Assembly (NCBI GenBank): GCA_947442905.1
Contig: CANEWV010000016.1
Span: 1-12,613 of the forward strand
DNA length: 12,613 nt
From: Chitinophagaceae bacterium
GTDB taxonomy: Bacteria > Bacteroidota > Bacteroidia > Chitinophagales > Chitinophagaceae
Direction of reading: 5' to 3'
The notes beneath the pieces were generated by a model. The model was not told where the DNA came from. It ran no database searches and was given only the letters and a program-made list of their open reading frames with translations. The translations under genes and the position numbers were made by a program. Of this stretch, positions 1 through 7,063 are shown one piece after another. Each line of letters begins with the position of its first letter. The first letter of the stretch is position 1.

Positions 1-1689
1 AATTTTAATATTGAAACTAATTTTGATACGAGCAACACGTTAATTATTAGACCTAATATTAGTTTTCAAAATACACATTCAGAAACTTTTCAAACCACAA
101 GTTCTACGCGTGGTAAACTTACAAACCTTAACAGCTCACGCGTAAATTCTGTAAGAGATAATGAAGGTATCAATGGAAGTTTAGAAGCAACGTTTAGACA
201 CCGTTTTGCAAAACGCGGACGTACCTATTCTATTGGCTTAAACAGCAGTTACAATACCAACGACGGGTCAGGAAGCAACTGGTCGCAAAATCAGTTTAAT
301 TTACCATCACGTAACTACACCGATACACTGGATCAAATTTATACGACTAACCGTGATGGCAAAAACAATAGTGCTACTTTATCATACACCGAGCCGATTG
401 GGAAAAATAAACAACTAGAATTTAACTATAACATTTCTAGTAATGTTAATAATTCTGGAAGAGCAACAAATGGCTATAATAAAGTAACGGACAACTATGA
501 TATTGCTGTTCCTAATTTGAGCAATATTTTTGAAAATACTTTTAATGCCAATAGATTTACTTTAAACTACCGAGTTCAAGAAGCTAAATATAATTTTAGT
601 ATCGGATCTGGACTTCAGGTTGGTGATCTTGTAAGTAAAAACATTAGTACCAATGTTAACTTAAAGCAACACTTTGTAAACTTATTTCCATCTGCTAATT
701 TTAGATACGATTTTACAAAGGCAAAAAACATGCGATTCTTTTACAATGGACGTACGTCACAGCCTAGTGCAGATCAGTTGCAGCCTGTAATTGACAACAG
801 CAATCCATTACTTATCAGAACTGGTAATCCCAATCTAAAGCAACAGTTTTCACACTCATTTAGATTGATGTTTAACTCGTTTGACATGTTTAGTCAAAAA
901 ATTATTTTTGCTACCCTTAGTGGTAGTTTTATTGAAAACGACATACAAAATTCAACAACCATTTCTGGCGGCGGCGTGCAAACCATTAAGCCAGTTAACT
1001 TAAGTGGAACCTATAATGTAAATGGATTTTTCAATTATGGTTTCCCTATTAAAAAGCCAAAAAGTAATTTAAACTTAATGGCCAATGTTTCACGCAGTCA
1101 AACACAAACACTGGTAAATAGCATTAGCAACTTTACGCGCAACACCAATTTAGGCGGAACAGTTTCATGGACGACCAATATTAAAGAAGGGTTTGACATG
1201 AATTTCTCTTCAAACTCTAATTTGACAATGGCTAGATATACATTACAGCCTCAACAAAATGGAGACTTCTTTAGTCAAACCGTTTCTACCGAAGCAACTA
1301 TTTATTCAAAGAGTGGTTGGGTATTATCTACTGACTTTGATTACATTTACAATGCTGGTAGAAGTGAAGGATTTAATACAAGTATTCCACTTTGGAATGC
1401 GAGCTTATCTAAGCAAATGCTAAAAAACAAAGCTGGAGAATTAAAGTTTTATGTGTTTGACTTATTAAATCAGAATATCAGTATTTCTAGAAATGTAACA
1501 AGCAACTATATTCAAGATTTACAAACCCGTGTTTTAAAGCGTTACTTCATGATTAGCTTTACGTATAATTTACGCAAGTTTGGAGCCGCACAAGGGCCTC
1601 AAAATCCAATGATGAAAATGATGCAAATGCCAGGAGCCGAACGTCAAATGAATAATATGATGCGCACCTACAGAGGTGGGGGCATGTAA
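1..1689 (+). CDS. Outer-membrane beta-barrel / TonB-dependent receptor-like protein, 3' part only
   Basis: The frame is open from base 1 to the TAA at 1687-1689, giving 562 residues without an N-terminus; the gene starts upstream of the window. A TTG at 517 could be taken as a start, but the same frame continues upstream with the same composition, so it is internal. The protein is rich in Asn, Ser, Thr and aromatic residues in short alternating stretches, as in outer-membrane strands. Residues about 248-280 carry the block RTSQPSADQLQPVID followed by GNPNLK, which matches the conserved segment of the OMP_b-brl_3/TonB-receptor barrel family. The last strand (YFMISFTYNLRKF) is followed by about 35 residues rich in Met, Gln, Asn and Gly that end in RGGGM, a tail beyond the usual terminal aromatic residue. 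The role is probably outer-membrane transport or surface display. The substrate is unknown, and the plug and carboxypeptidase-like N-terminal domains cannot be seen. Confidence 0.85.
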   Translation, partial: NFNIETNFDTSNTLIIRPNISFQNTHSETFQTTSSTRGKLTNLNSSRVNSVRDNEGINGSLEATFRHRFAKRGRTYSIGLNSSYNTNDGSGSNWSQNQFNLPSRNYTDTLDQIYTTNRDGKNNSATLSYTEPIGKNKQLEFNYNISSNVNNSGRATNGYNKVTDNYDIAVPNLSNIFENTFNANRFTLNYRVQEAKYNFSIGSGLQVGDLVSKNISTNVNLKQHFVNLFPSANFRYDFTKAKNMRFFYNGRTSQPSADQLQPVIDNSNPLLIRTGNPNLKQQFSHSFRLMFNSFDMFSQKIIFATLSGSFIENDIQNSTTISGGGVQTIKPVNLSGTYNVNGFFNYGFPIKKPKSNLNLMANVSRSQTQTLVNSISNFTRNTNLGGTVSWTTNIKEGFDMNFSSNSNLTMARYTLQPQQNGDFFSQTVSTEATIYSKSGWVLSTDFDYIYNAGRSEGFNTSIPLWNASLSKQMLKNKAGELKFYVFDLLNQNISISRNVTSNYIQDLQTRVLKRYFMISFTYNLRKFGAAQGPQNPMMKMMQMPGAERQMNNMMRTYRGGGM

Positions 1690-1708
1690 AATAATCCCTA
1701 TAATTTCT

Positions 1709-1742
1709 AAAAAGGCTACTTCTAAACCGGGTAGCCTTTTTT
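1709..1742 (+). terminator. Rho-independent terminator after the barrel gene
   Basis: AAAAAGGCTAC (1709-1719) pairs perfectly with GTAGCCTTTTT (1731-1741) around an 11-base loop and ends in a run of T, 19 bases after the stop codon at 1689. The A-run before the stem would also let it work on the minus strand. It separates the barrel gene from the arginine region. Confidence 0.85.
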
Positions 1743-1843
1743 AATGCTTACAACTGTTAGTAAAACTGATGTTTTTTGTGGGAAACACCTTATTTTACTG
1801 CAAACTAACCTATTTTTACACCTTCAAAAGTATACAATACACC

Positions 1844-1870
1844 TTGGTAAAAATTGCAATTCAATATAGA
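1844..1870 (+). promoter_or_regulatory. Weak promoter candidate for the arginine operon
   Basis: TTGGTA (1844-1849) and TATAGA (1865-1870) are 15 bases apart and would place a transcript start near 1876, just before the structured leader. The boxes are neither a good sigma-70 match, because the spacing is short, nor the Bacteroidota TTTG/TAnnTTTG pattern. TACAAT at 1833-1838 is an alternative -10. The placement is an inference from position and weak sequence. Confidence 0.2.
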
Positions 1871-1900
1871 AACACGGTATGCCTCTCAACATCAAATTGT

Positions 1901-1954
1901 TTGGGTCCTACTACTGTGGCTAGGCTTGTGGTCCGATCGCGACGTGGATGCTGA
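1901..1954 (+). CDS. Possible arginine leader peptide (17 codons)
   Basis: From a TTG at 1901 the frame reads MGPTTVARLVVRSRRGC and stops at TGA 1952-1954. It has four arginine codons in its last ten residues (AGG 1922, CGA 1934, CGA 1940, CGT 1943). CGA is used rarely in the neighbouring genes. The stop codon lies inside the 5' arm of the hairpin 1951-1986, the geometry expected of a ribosome-controlled attenuator. Against it: the only in-frame ATG is far upstream (1769), no ribosome binding site is visible, and GC-rich sequence yields Arg codons by chance. An overlapping 14-codon frame with a true ATG (1879-1923, MPLNIKLFGSYYCG) is the rival and has no Arg codons. Confidence 0.25.
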   Translation: MGPTTVARLVVRSRRGC

Positions 1955-2024
1955 TAGGACGAGCAACTGGCACTTGCCCCTATCAGTGAAAAAATCCCCA
2001 GTTTAATTTTTCATTTTCTTTTTC
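1905..2024 (+). promoter_or_regulatory. Candidate attenuator-like RNA leader of the arginine operon
   Basis: Three sets of pairings compete. 1:2 is GTCCTA (1905-1910) with TAGGAC (1955-1960). 2:3 is CTGATAGG (1951-1958) with CCTATCAG (1979-1986), a perfect 8-bp stem, plus inner GCAA (1963-1966) with TTGC (1974-1977). 3:4 is AACTGG (1965-1970) with CCAGTT (1998-2003), continued by CACT (1971-1974) with AGTG (1985-1988) across a 9-base bulge, and followed by a T-rich tract. Pairing 2:3 cannot coexist with 1:2 or with the full 3:4. This is the layout of classical ribosome-mediated attenuators. The CTGG loop of the 2:3 hairpin (1967-1970) could instead form a pseudoknot with CCAG (1998-2001), so a pseudoknotted riboswitch is an alternative reading. 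I match it to no named RNA family. Confidence 0.45.
1965..2022 (+). terminator. Possible conditional terminator in the leader
   Basis: The outer stem AACTGG/CCAGTT (1965-1970/1998-2003) and the inner stem CACT/AGTG (1971-1974/1985-1988) are followed from 2002 by a T-rich run interrupted by AA, CA and C. The 9-base bulge (1989-1997) makes it weaker than the terminator at 1709. It would form only when the hairpin 1951-1986 does not. Confidence 0.25.
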
Positions 2025-2035
2025 TACAACTTTAA

Positions 2036-2731
2036 TTGAAGGCGTTGGAACAAAAAATAATTGTTCGCGTAGCTAATGCTAGCGACGTTACATATGCTCA
2101 AACCATTACAGACGAAATGGAATCTTCTGCAAAAGCCAGGGGTACTGGTATTGCCAAAAGAACACCAGAATACGTTGCAAAAAAAATGGAAGAGGGCAAG
2201 GCAGTTATTGCTATCGAACAAGATGGTACATGGGTAGGATTTTGTTATATCGAAGTGTGGGGTCATGAAACATTTGTGGCTAATAGTGGACTCATTGTAG
2301 CACCTGCGCACAGAAAAAGTGGCGTTGCTAAATTAATTAAACAAACCATTTTTCAATTATCGAGGGAGCGTTATCCAACAGCCAAAATATTTGGATTGAC
2401 AACAGGGCTTGCAGTGATGAAAATCAATAGTGACCTGGGTTACGAGCCTGTTACCTATAGTGAATTAACGGACGACGAAGAGTTTTGGGCAGGCTGTAAA
2501 AGCTGCGTGAACTATGAAATTTTACAAAGTAAAGATCGTAAAAACTGCATGTGTACGGCTATGTTGTATGACCCTGCAGATCATTACACCACGCAAGAAA
2601 CATCCGCTGAATTCAAAAGCAACTCTAAACTCTATGAGCGCTTTATGAAATTCAAACATAATCATTTGTTGCAGTGGTTTAGAAAAAAAGAAAAGAAAAC
2701 GAGCAAGCATTCATCCATCGAAAAAAAATAA
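2036..2731 (+). CDS. GNAT-family acyltransferase, probable first enzyme of arginine synthesis (acyl-CoA:glutamate N-acyltransferase)
   Basis: The protein has 231 residues. An in-frame TAA at 2033-2035 blocks any earlier start and the first ATG (2117) would remove the first strand of the fold, so a TTG is used: 2036 or, equally plausible, 2045 (MEQKIIVRVA). The GNAT fold spans about residues 8-145, with the acyl-CoA binding loop at LIVAPAHRKSGVAKLI (86-101). The C-terminal third holds Cys154, Cys157, Cys171 and Cys173 (CxxC...CxC), then a Lys-rich tail. The operon has no argA or argJ elsewhere in the window, and this gene leads it, 4 bp before argG, so it probably makes N-acetyl- or N-succinylglutamate. 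The ArgF' downstream favours the succinyl form. From memory, the homologous Bacteroides gene has been proposed as N-succinylglutamate synthase; I could not check this. The function is inferred from context; the fold is clear. Confidence 0.85.
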   Translation: MKALEQKIIVRVANASDVTYAQTITDEMESSAKARGTGIAKRTPEYVAKKMEEGKAVIAIEQDGTWVGFCYIEVWGHETFVANSGLIVAPAHRKSGVAKLIKQTIFQLSRERYPTAKIFGLTTGLAVMKINSDLGYEPVTYSELTDDEEFWAGCKSCVNYEILQSKDRKNCMCTAMLYDPADHYTTQETSAEFKSNSKLYERFMKFKHNHLLQWFRKKEKKTSKHSSIEKK

Positions 2732-2735
2732 TAAA

Positions 2736-3959
2736 ATGGCAAGCGAATTACATCAAGTAAAGGCAGGTGATAAAGTGGTACTCGGATTTAGCGGCGGTTT
2801 AGATACTTCTTATTGCGTTAAATATTTAACAGACGAAAAAGGCTATGAAGTACATAGTGTAATTGTAAACACAGGTGGTTTTTCGGAAGAGGAATTAAAA
2901 AATGTTGAAGCCCACGCTTATAATTTAGGCGTAAAAACACATACAACTATAGATGCTGTAACATCCTACTACGATAGCATTATCAAGTATTTGATATTTG
3001 GCAATGTGCTTAAAAACAACACCTACCCACTCAGTGTAAGTGCAGAGCGCCTCAGTCAAGCACTTCATATTGCGGAGCATGCTAAAAAGATGAATGCTAC
3101 TGCCGTAGTGCATGGTAGCACAGGCGCTGGCAACGATCAGGTTCGTTTTGATATGGTTTTTCATATCATGATTCCTGGCGTTACCATTATTACCCCCATT
3201 AGAGATATGCAACTAAGCAGAGAAGATGAAATTGCGTATTTAAAATCTAAGGGCGTTAACATGAACTTTGAAAAAGCTGCTTATTCGATTAATAAAGGGC
3301 TTTGGGGAACCAGTGTTGGTGGTAAAGAAACTTTAACGTCTAAGGGCATGTTGCCTGAATCTGCATGGCCTACACAAGTAACTGCATCTGGTACCGAAGA
3401 AGTGAGTTTGCATTTTGAACAAGGGGCGTTAACCATGATTAACGACAAACGTTTTGATCATCCAACAAAAGCCATTCAATATTTACAAACCATTGCAGGT
3501 GCATATGGCATAGGTAGAGACATACATGTTGGGGATACCATTATAGGTATCAAAGGACGTGTTGGCTTTGAAGCAGCAGCACCCATGGTTATTTTAAAGG
3601 CGCACCATGCGCTAGAAAAACATGTATTAACCAAGTGGCAGTTAAATTGGAAAGATCAATTGGCGCAGTTTTATGGCAACTGGTTACATGAAGGTCAAAT
3701 CATGGATCCTGTCATGCGCGATATAGAAGCATTTTTAGAAAATGCACAAGAAAATGTAACAGGCACTGTATTTGTACAACTCCATCCTTACCGTTTTACA
3801 GTTATAGGTATTGAATCTGCATTTGATTTAATGAGCAGCAAGTTTGGTAAATATGGAGAAATGAATAGTGGCTGGTCTGGTGAAGACGTTCGTGGATTCT
3901 CTAAAATATTTGGAAATCAAACATCTATTTACCACAGCATCAAAAATAGCCAATCATGA
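2736..3959 (+). CDS. argG: Argininosuccinate synthase
   Basis: This 407-residue cytosolic enzyme joins citrulline and aspartate with ATP, giving argininosuccinate, AMP and pyrophosphate. The N-type ATP pyrophosphatase loop is seen at residues 15-25 (VLGFSGGLDTS). The citrulline/aspartate-binding segment GSTGAGNDQVRFD begins at about residue 127, matching the family's GxTGxGNDQVRF. The length is that of the normal enzyme. It starts at ATG 2736, four bases after the GNAT stop, and its TGA overlaps the argC ATG (ATGA, 3956-3959), so the two are translationally coupled. It acts late in the pathway, on the citrulline released by the M20 deacylase, although it sits second in the operon. Confidence 0.97.
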   Translation: MASELHQVKAGDKVVLGFSGGLDTSYCVKYLTDEKGYEVHSVIVNTGGFSEEELKNVEAHAYNLGVKTHTTIDAVTSYYDSIIKYLIFGNVLKNNTYPLSVSAERLSQALHIAEHAKKMNATAVVHGSTGAGNDQVRFDMVFHIMIPGVTIITPIRDMQLSREDEIAYLKSKGVNMNFEKAAYSINKGLWGTSVGGKETLTSKGMLPESAWPTQVTASGTEEVSLHFEQGALTMINDKRFDHPTKAIQYLQTIAGAYGIGRDIHVGDTIIGIKGRVGFEAAAPMVILKAHHALEKHVLTKWQLNWKDQLAQFYGNWLHEGQIMDPVMRDIEAFLENAQENVTGTVFVQLHPYRFTVIGIESAFDLMSSKFGKYGEMNSGWSGEDVRGFSKIFGNQTSIYHSIKNSQS

Positions 3960-4957
3960 AAAAAATAAATGTTGGTATAGCTGGTGGTGCTGGTTACACG
4001 GGTGGCGAACTTATCAGAATATTAATTCATCACCAATCGGTAAACATCGCATTTATTCATAGCAGTAGTAATGCGGGCAAACCCGTATCTGCTGTCCATA
4101 CAGATTTAGTAGGCGATACAGATTTAGTATTTACAAGTTCTTTTTCTGATGCTATCGATGTGTTGTTTTTGTGTGTGGGTCATGGCGAAGCAAAAAAATT
4201 ATTAGCAGAACAAAAGATAAGCACTTCAGTTTCCATCATTGATTTGTCACAAGATTTTAGACTTGCACCAAATGCAACTATTGGAGATAGAACTTTTGTA
4301 TACGGTTTACCAGAACTCAATCGTGAAAAAATAACCACTGCAAAAAATATTGCCAATCCAGGCTGTTTTGCAACGGCTATTCAATTAGCATTATTGCCAC
4401 TTGCAAAAGCAGGCCTCTTGCAAGATATTTATACGACAGGTATTACAGGCTCTACGGGTGCTGGACAGTCATTAAGTGCTACTTCTCATTTTAGTTGGCG
4501 CGCTAATAATATTCAGTCTTATAAAACACTGGATCACCAGCACGTTTTTGAAATTATACAATCCATCAATCACTTGCAATCAGACGCGCCACTTAGTGCA
4601 AGCGGCGAAGGATCTGGCCTGCATTTTGTACCATGGAGAGGTGATTTCACAAGAGGTATTTATACCAGTTCTGTAATGGATTGTAGTTTACCGCTAGAAG
4701 CCGTTCAGGAAATGTATGCGGGTTATTATGCGGCGCATCCATTTGTGGTGGTATCAGATGCTCCTATTCATTTAAAGCAGGTGGTAAATACCAACAAATG
4801 CGTATTGCAAATTGAAAAGAAGGGAAATAAACTCGTGGTGCACAGTGCTATTGATAATTTAATAAAAGGAGCTAGTGGACAGGCAGTTCAAAATATGAAT
4901 TTGCTTTTTGGACTTGATGAAACAACGGGTCTTTTATTTAAAGCAAACTTTTTTTAG
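3956..4957 (+). CDS. argC: N-acyl-gamma-glutamyl-phosphate reductase
   Basis: This 333-residue NADPH-dependent reductase converts N-acyl-glutamyl phosphate from ArgB into the semialdehyde used by ArgD. The Rossmann nucleotide loop GIAGGAGYTGGEL is at residues 7-19. The catalytic cysteine is Cys137 in NPGCFATA, and GSTGAGQSLS follows. A His-containing active-site stretch (DHQHVFEI) lies in the dimerisation/catalytic domain. The size is typical of the family. The start overlaps the argG stop by four bases; the next gene, argD, begins two bases after the TAG. Whether the substrate carries an acetyl or succinyl group cannot be told from this protein. Confidence 0.96.
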   Translation: MKKINVGIAGGAGYTGGELIRILIHHQSVNIAFIHSSSNAGKPVSAVHTDLVGDTDLVFTSSFSDAIDVLFLCVGHGEAKKLLAEQKISTSVSIIDLSQDFRLAPNATIGDRTFVYGLPELNREKITTAKNIANPGCFATAIQLALLPLAKAGLLQDIYTTGITGSTGAGQSLSATSHFSWRANNIQSYKTLDHQHVFEIIQSINHLQSDAPLSASGEGSGLHFVPWRGDFTRGIYTSSVMDCSLPLEAVQEMYAGYYAAHPFVVVSDAPIHLKQVVNTNKCVLQIEKKGNKLVVHSAIDNLIKGASGQAVQNMNLLFGLDETTGLLFKANFF

Positions 4958-4959
4958 AC

Positions 4960-6099
4960 ATGAAACTATTTGACGTATATCCACTTAATAATATCATCAT
5001 AACAAAAGCGGCGGGTTCGTATGTGTGGGACGAAAAGGGAACGGAGTACCTAGATATGTATGGTGGGCATGCTGTTATAAGTATTGGCCACACGCATCCA
5101 TACTGGGTATCAGCGATTGAAACGCAACTGCATCAAATTGCTTTTTATTCTAACTCTGTTATCATTCCTATTCAATCTAGGCTAGCAGAAAAAATAGGAA
5201 CGGTAAGTGGTAAACAAGACTTTCAACTTTTTTTATGCAATAGCGGTGCAGAAGCCAACGAAAACGCTTTAAAGCTTGCGTCTTTTGTTACTGGCCGTAA
5301 AAAAATTATTGCATTTACAAAATCTTTCCACGGAAGAACTTCACTTGCCGTTGCAGCAACAGATAACCCGTCCATTATTGCACCTGTAAATGAAACAGAT
5401 AATATTATTTTCTTGCCTTTTAATGATGAGCAGGCGTTAAAAGCATGCTTTGAAAAAGAGGGTGATACAATTGCAGCTGTAATTATAGAAGGCATACAAG
5501 GTGTTGGCGGTATAAGGGTTGCATCAAATTCTTTTTTACAAAGCATCAGGTCTTTATGTGACAAGCATGGCGCTTTATATATTGCGGATAGTGTGCAGTG
5601 TGGTTATGGCAGAACAGGACAGTTTTTTGCGCATGATGCTGCAGGCGTAGACGCCGATATTTATTCGATGGCAAAAGGAATGGGCAATGGATTTCCCATT
5701 GGCGGTATTTTAATTGCACCCCATATTGCACCAAAATACGGTATGTTAGGCACCACGTTTGGTGGTAATCATTTGGCATGCGCTGCTGCACTAGCAGTAG
5801 TAGAAGTAATGGATAATGAAAATTTATTAGCGAGTGCTGCTAGTCATGGCGCTTACTTAATGGATGCGCTTTCAAAAATTCCACAATTACAAAATGTAAG
5901 AGGCAGGGGCCTCATGATTGGTTTTGATGTGGCGGATGAAATCAAAGATTTGAAAAAAGTATTACTCCAGGAGTTTAAAGTATTTACTGGCGAAGCAAAA
6001 CCAAACGTAATCAGACTACTTCCTTCATTGGCTATTACAAAAGAGGAAATTGATATATTCTTAGATAGACTTCAAAAAGCCATTCAATCTTTGTTATGA
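4960..6099 (+). CDS. argD: N-acylornithine aminotransferase (class III, PLP-dependent)
   Basis: This 379-residue aminotransferase converts N-acyl-glutamate semialdehyde to N-acylornithine with glutamate as amino donor. Cofactor-site motifs are present: NSGAEAN at 94-100 for phosphate binding, SFHGRTSLAVAATDN, Asp210 in DSVQCGYGRTG for the pyridine nitrogen, and the Schiff-base lysine Lys239 in SMAKGMGNGFPIGG. The Ser in DSVQ replaces the Glu common in this position in other acetylornithine aminotransferases; I believe this is usual in Bacteroidota. The gene starts two bases after argC, and its TGA overlaps the argF' ATG (6096-6099). Given the succinyl-type ArgF', the likely substrate is N-succinylglutamate semialdehyde. 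Confidence 0.95.
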   Translation: MKLFDVYPLNNIIITKAAGSYVWDEKGTEYLDMYGGHAVISIGHTHPYWVSAIETQLHQIAFYSNSVIIPIQSRLAEKIGTVSGKQDFQLFLCNSGAEANENALKLASFVTGRKKIIAFTKSFHGRTSLAVAATDNPSIIAPVNETDNIIFLPFNDEQALKACFEKEGDTIAAVIIEGIQGVGGIRVASNSFLQSIRSLCDKHGALYIADSVQCGYGRTGQFFAHDAAGVDADIYSMAKGMGNGFPIGGILIAPHIAPKYGMLGTTFGGNHLACAAALAVVEVMDNENLLASAASHGAYLMDALSKIPQLQNVRGRGLMIGFDVADEIKDLKKVLLQEFKVFTGEAKPNVIRLLPSLAITKEEIDIFLDRLQKAIQSLL

Positions 6100-7061
6100 A
6101 AAAATTTATCGAAGTAAGTGACGTTACAGACATACAAGCACTCATCAATAAAGGGTTGGCATACAAACAGCATCCATTCATGGATAAAGCCCTTGGCGCT
6201 AATAAGCGCGTAGGTTTACTTTTTTTAAACCCTAGTTTGCGCACAAGACTTAGTACACAAGTAGCTGCGCAAAATTTAGGTATGGATGCCATTGTTTTTA
6301 ATGTAGACAAAGAAGGTTGGGCTTTAGAATTTGCAGAAGGCGCTATCATGAATGGGACTACTGTCGAGCACGTAAAAGATGCAGCGCCTATTTTAGGACA
6401 GTACTTTGACATTTTATGTATCCGTACTTTTCCAGGCTTACAAAACAGAGACGAAGATTACTCCGAAAAAATTATCAATCAGTTTATTAAATACGCGGGT
6501 GTGCCTGTTGTAAGCCTCGAAAGCGCGACACTACATCCACTTCAATCTTTAACGGATTTAATTACCATACAGGAATCTATTGCAGCAACTGGGCTTGTTA
6601 AAAAACCAAAAGTTGTATTAACCTGGGCGCCGCATGTAAAAGCATTACCACAATGTGTGGCCAATAGCTTTGCACAGTGGGCAACGGCTGCCAACTTTGC
6701 GGATGTTGTTGTTACGCATCCAGCGGGTTATGAACTTTCTGAAAAATATACCAAAGGTGCAACTATCACACATGATCAAGCTGCTGCTTTAGAAGGTGCC
6801 GATTTTGTGTATGTAAAAAACTGGAGCGCTTACGAAGATTATGGTAAAGTTTTTTGCACCGACCCTGCCTGGATGTTAACGGAAAATTCACTCAAGCATT
6901 CTAATAATGCAAAAGTGATGCACTGTTTACCCGTAAGAAGAAATGTAGAACTCTCTGATGAAATATTAGATAGCGCAAGCAGCCTTGTTACCAAACAAGC
7001 AGGTAACAGGGTTTGGGCTGCACAAGCCGTATTGTCCACCTTATTAAATTCAAACAAGTAA
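6096..7061 (+). CDS. argF': N-acylornithine carbamoyltransferase, probably N-succinylornithine-specific
   Basis: This 321-residue enzyme transfers the carbamoyl group of carbamoyl phosphate to acylated ornithine, not to free ornithine. The carbamoyl-phosphate loop is SLRTR at 47-51, HPLQ is at 147-150, and HCLPVRRN starts at 276. It aligns well, from memory, with the Bacteroides fragilis SOTCase, including FFNSSLRTRLST-like and INQFI segments, and lacks the ordinary OTCase layout. The residue that sets specificity (Pro90 in the Bacteroides SOTCase, Glu92 in the Xanthomonas AOTCase) is Val90 here, in NGTTVEHV. Replacing that Glu by small or hydrophobic residues is reported to change AOTCase to SOTCase, so the succinyl form is predicted. 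It overlaps argD by four bases and is followed after two bases by argB. Confidence 0.93.
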   Translation: MKKFIEVSDVTDIQALINKGLAYKQHPFMDKALGANKRVGLLFLNPSLRTRLSTQVAAQNLGMDAIVFNVDKEGWALEFAEGAIMNGTTVEHVKDAAPILGQYFDILCIRTFPGLQNRDEDYSEKIINQFIKYAGVPVVSLESATLHPLQSLTDLITIQESIAATGLVKKPKVVLTWAPHVKALPQCVANSFAQWATAANFADVVVTHPAGYELSEKYTKGATITHDQAAALEGADFVYVKNWSAYEDYGKVFCTDPAWMLTENSLKHSNNAKVMHCLPVRRNVELSDEILDSASSLVTKQAGNRVWAAQAVLSTLLNSNK

Positions 7062-7063
7062 GC

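Larger units (their letters stand above)
1743..2035. other. Intergenic region before the arginine operon
   Basis: This stretch of about 290 bases holds no convincing protein gene. A 61-codon frame (1769-1954) starts with ATG, but its N-terminal part has no recognisable composition or domain. From 1743 to about 1880 the sequence is AT-rich, and I found no clear TAnnTTTG promoter box there. From about 1901 to 2003 it becomes distinctly richer in G and C than its surroundings and full of complementary segments, which is typical of a structured RNA leader in an AT-rich genome. A U-rich stretch (2002-2024) separates this from the first arginine gene. Confidence 0.7.

Noticed and set aside
517..519. 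TTG 517 as the start of the barrel gene
   Set aside because: The frame stays open to base 1 with the same strand-like composition, so the gene is simply cut by the window edge.
1769..1954. 61-codon ATG frame as a full protein gene
   Set aside because: The N-terminal two thirds have no recognisable domain, and the frame crosses the AT-rich and structured parts alike. Only its Arg-rich end is kept, as a possible leader peptide.
1951..1986. Hairpin 1951-1986 as an ordinary intrinsic terminator
   Set aside because: It is followed by GTGAAAAAATCCCC-type sequence without a T-run, so alone it cannot be a rho-independent terminator on either strand.
1905..1990. tRNA, hammerhead ribozyme or guanidine riboswitch in the GC-rich leader
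   Set aside because: No T-arm with matching stem was found around TCCGATC. CTGATAG is not the hammerhead core CUGANGA, and no GAAA follows in place. CTAGG and GGTCCGA recall the ykkC/guanidine-I RNA, but the hairpin between them and the downstream conserved parts are missing.
2024..2311. Minus-strand reading frames opposite the arginine, FKBP and ispG genes
   Set aside because: All lie opposite well-identified + strand genes, have no family features and are explained as shadows of those genes.
7013..7063. Longer N-terminus for argB starting at 7013
   Set aside because: It would overlap argF' by 49 bases and adds 17 residues unlike any kinase N-terminus; the GTG at 7064 starts exactly at the fold.
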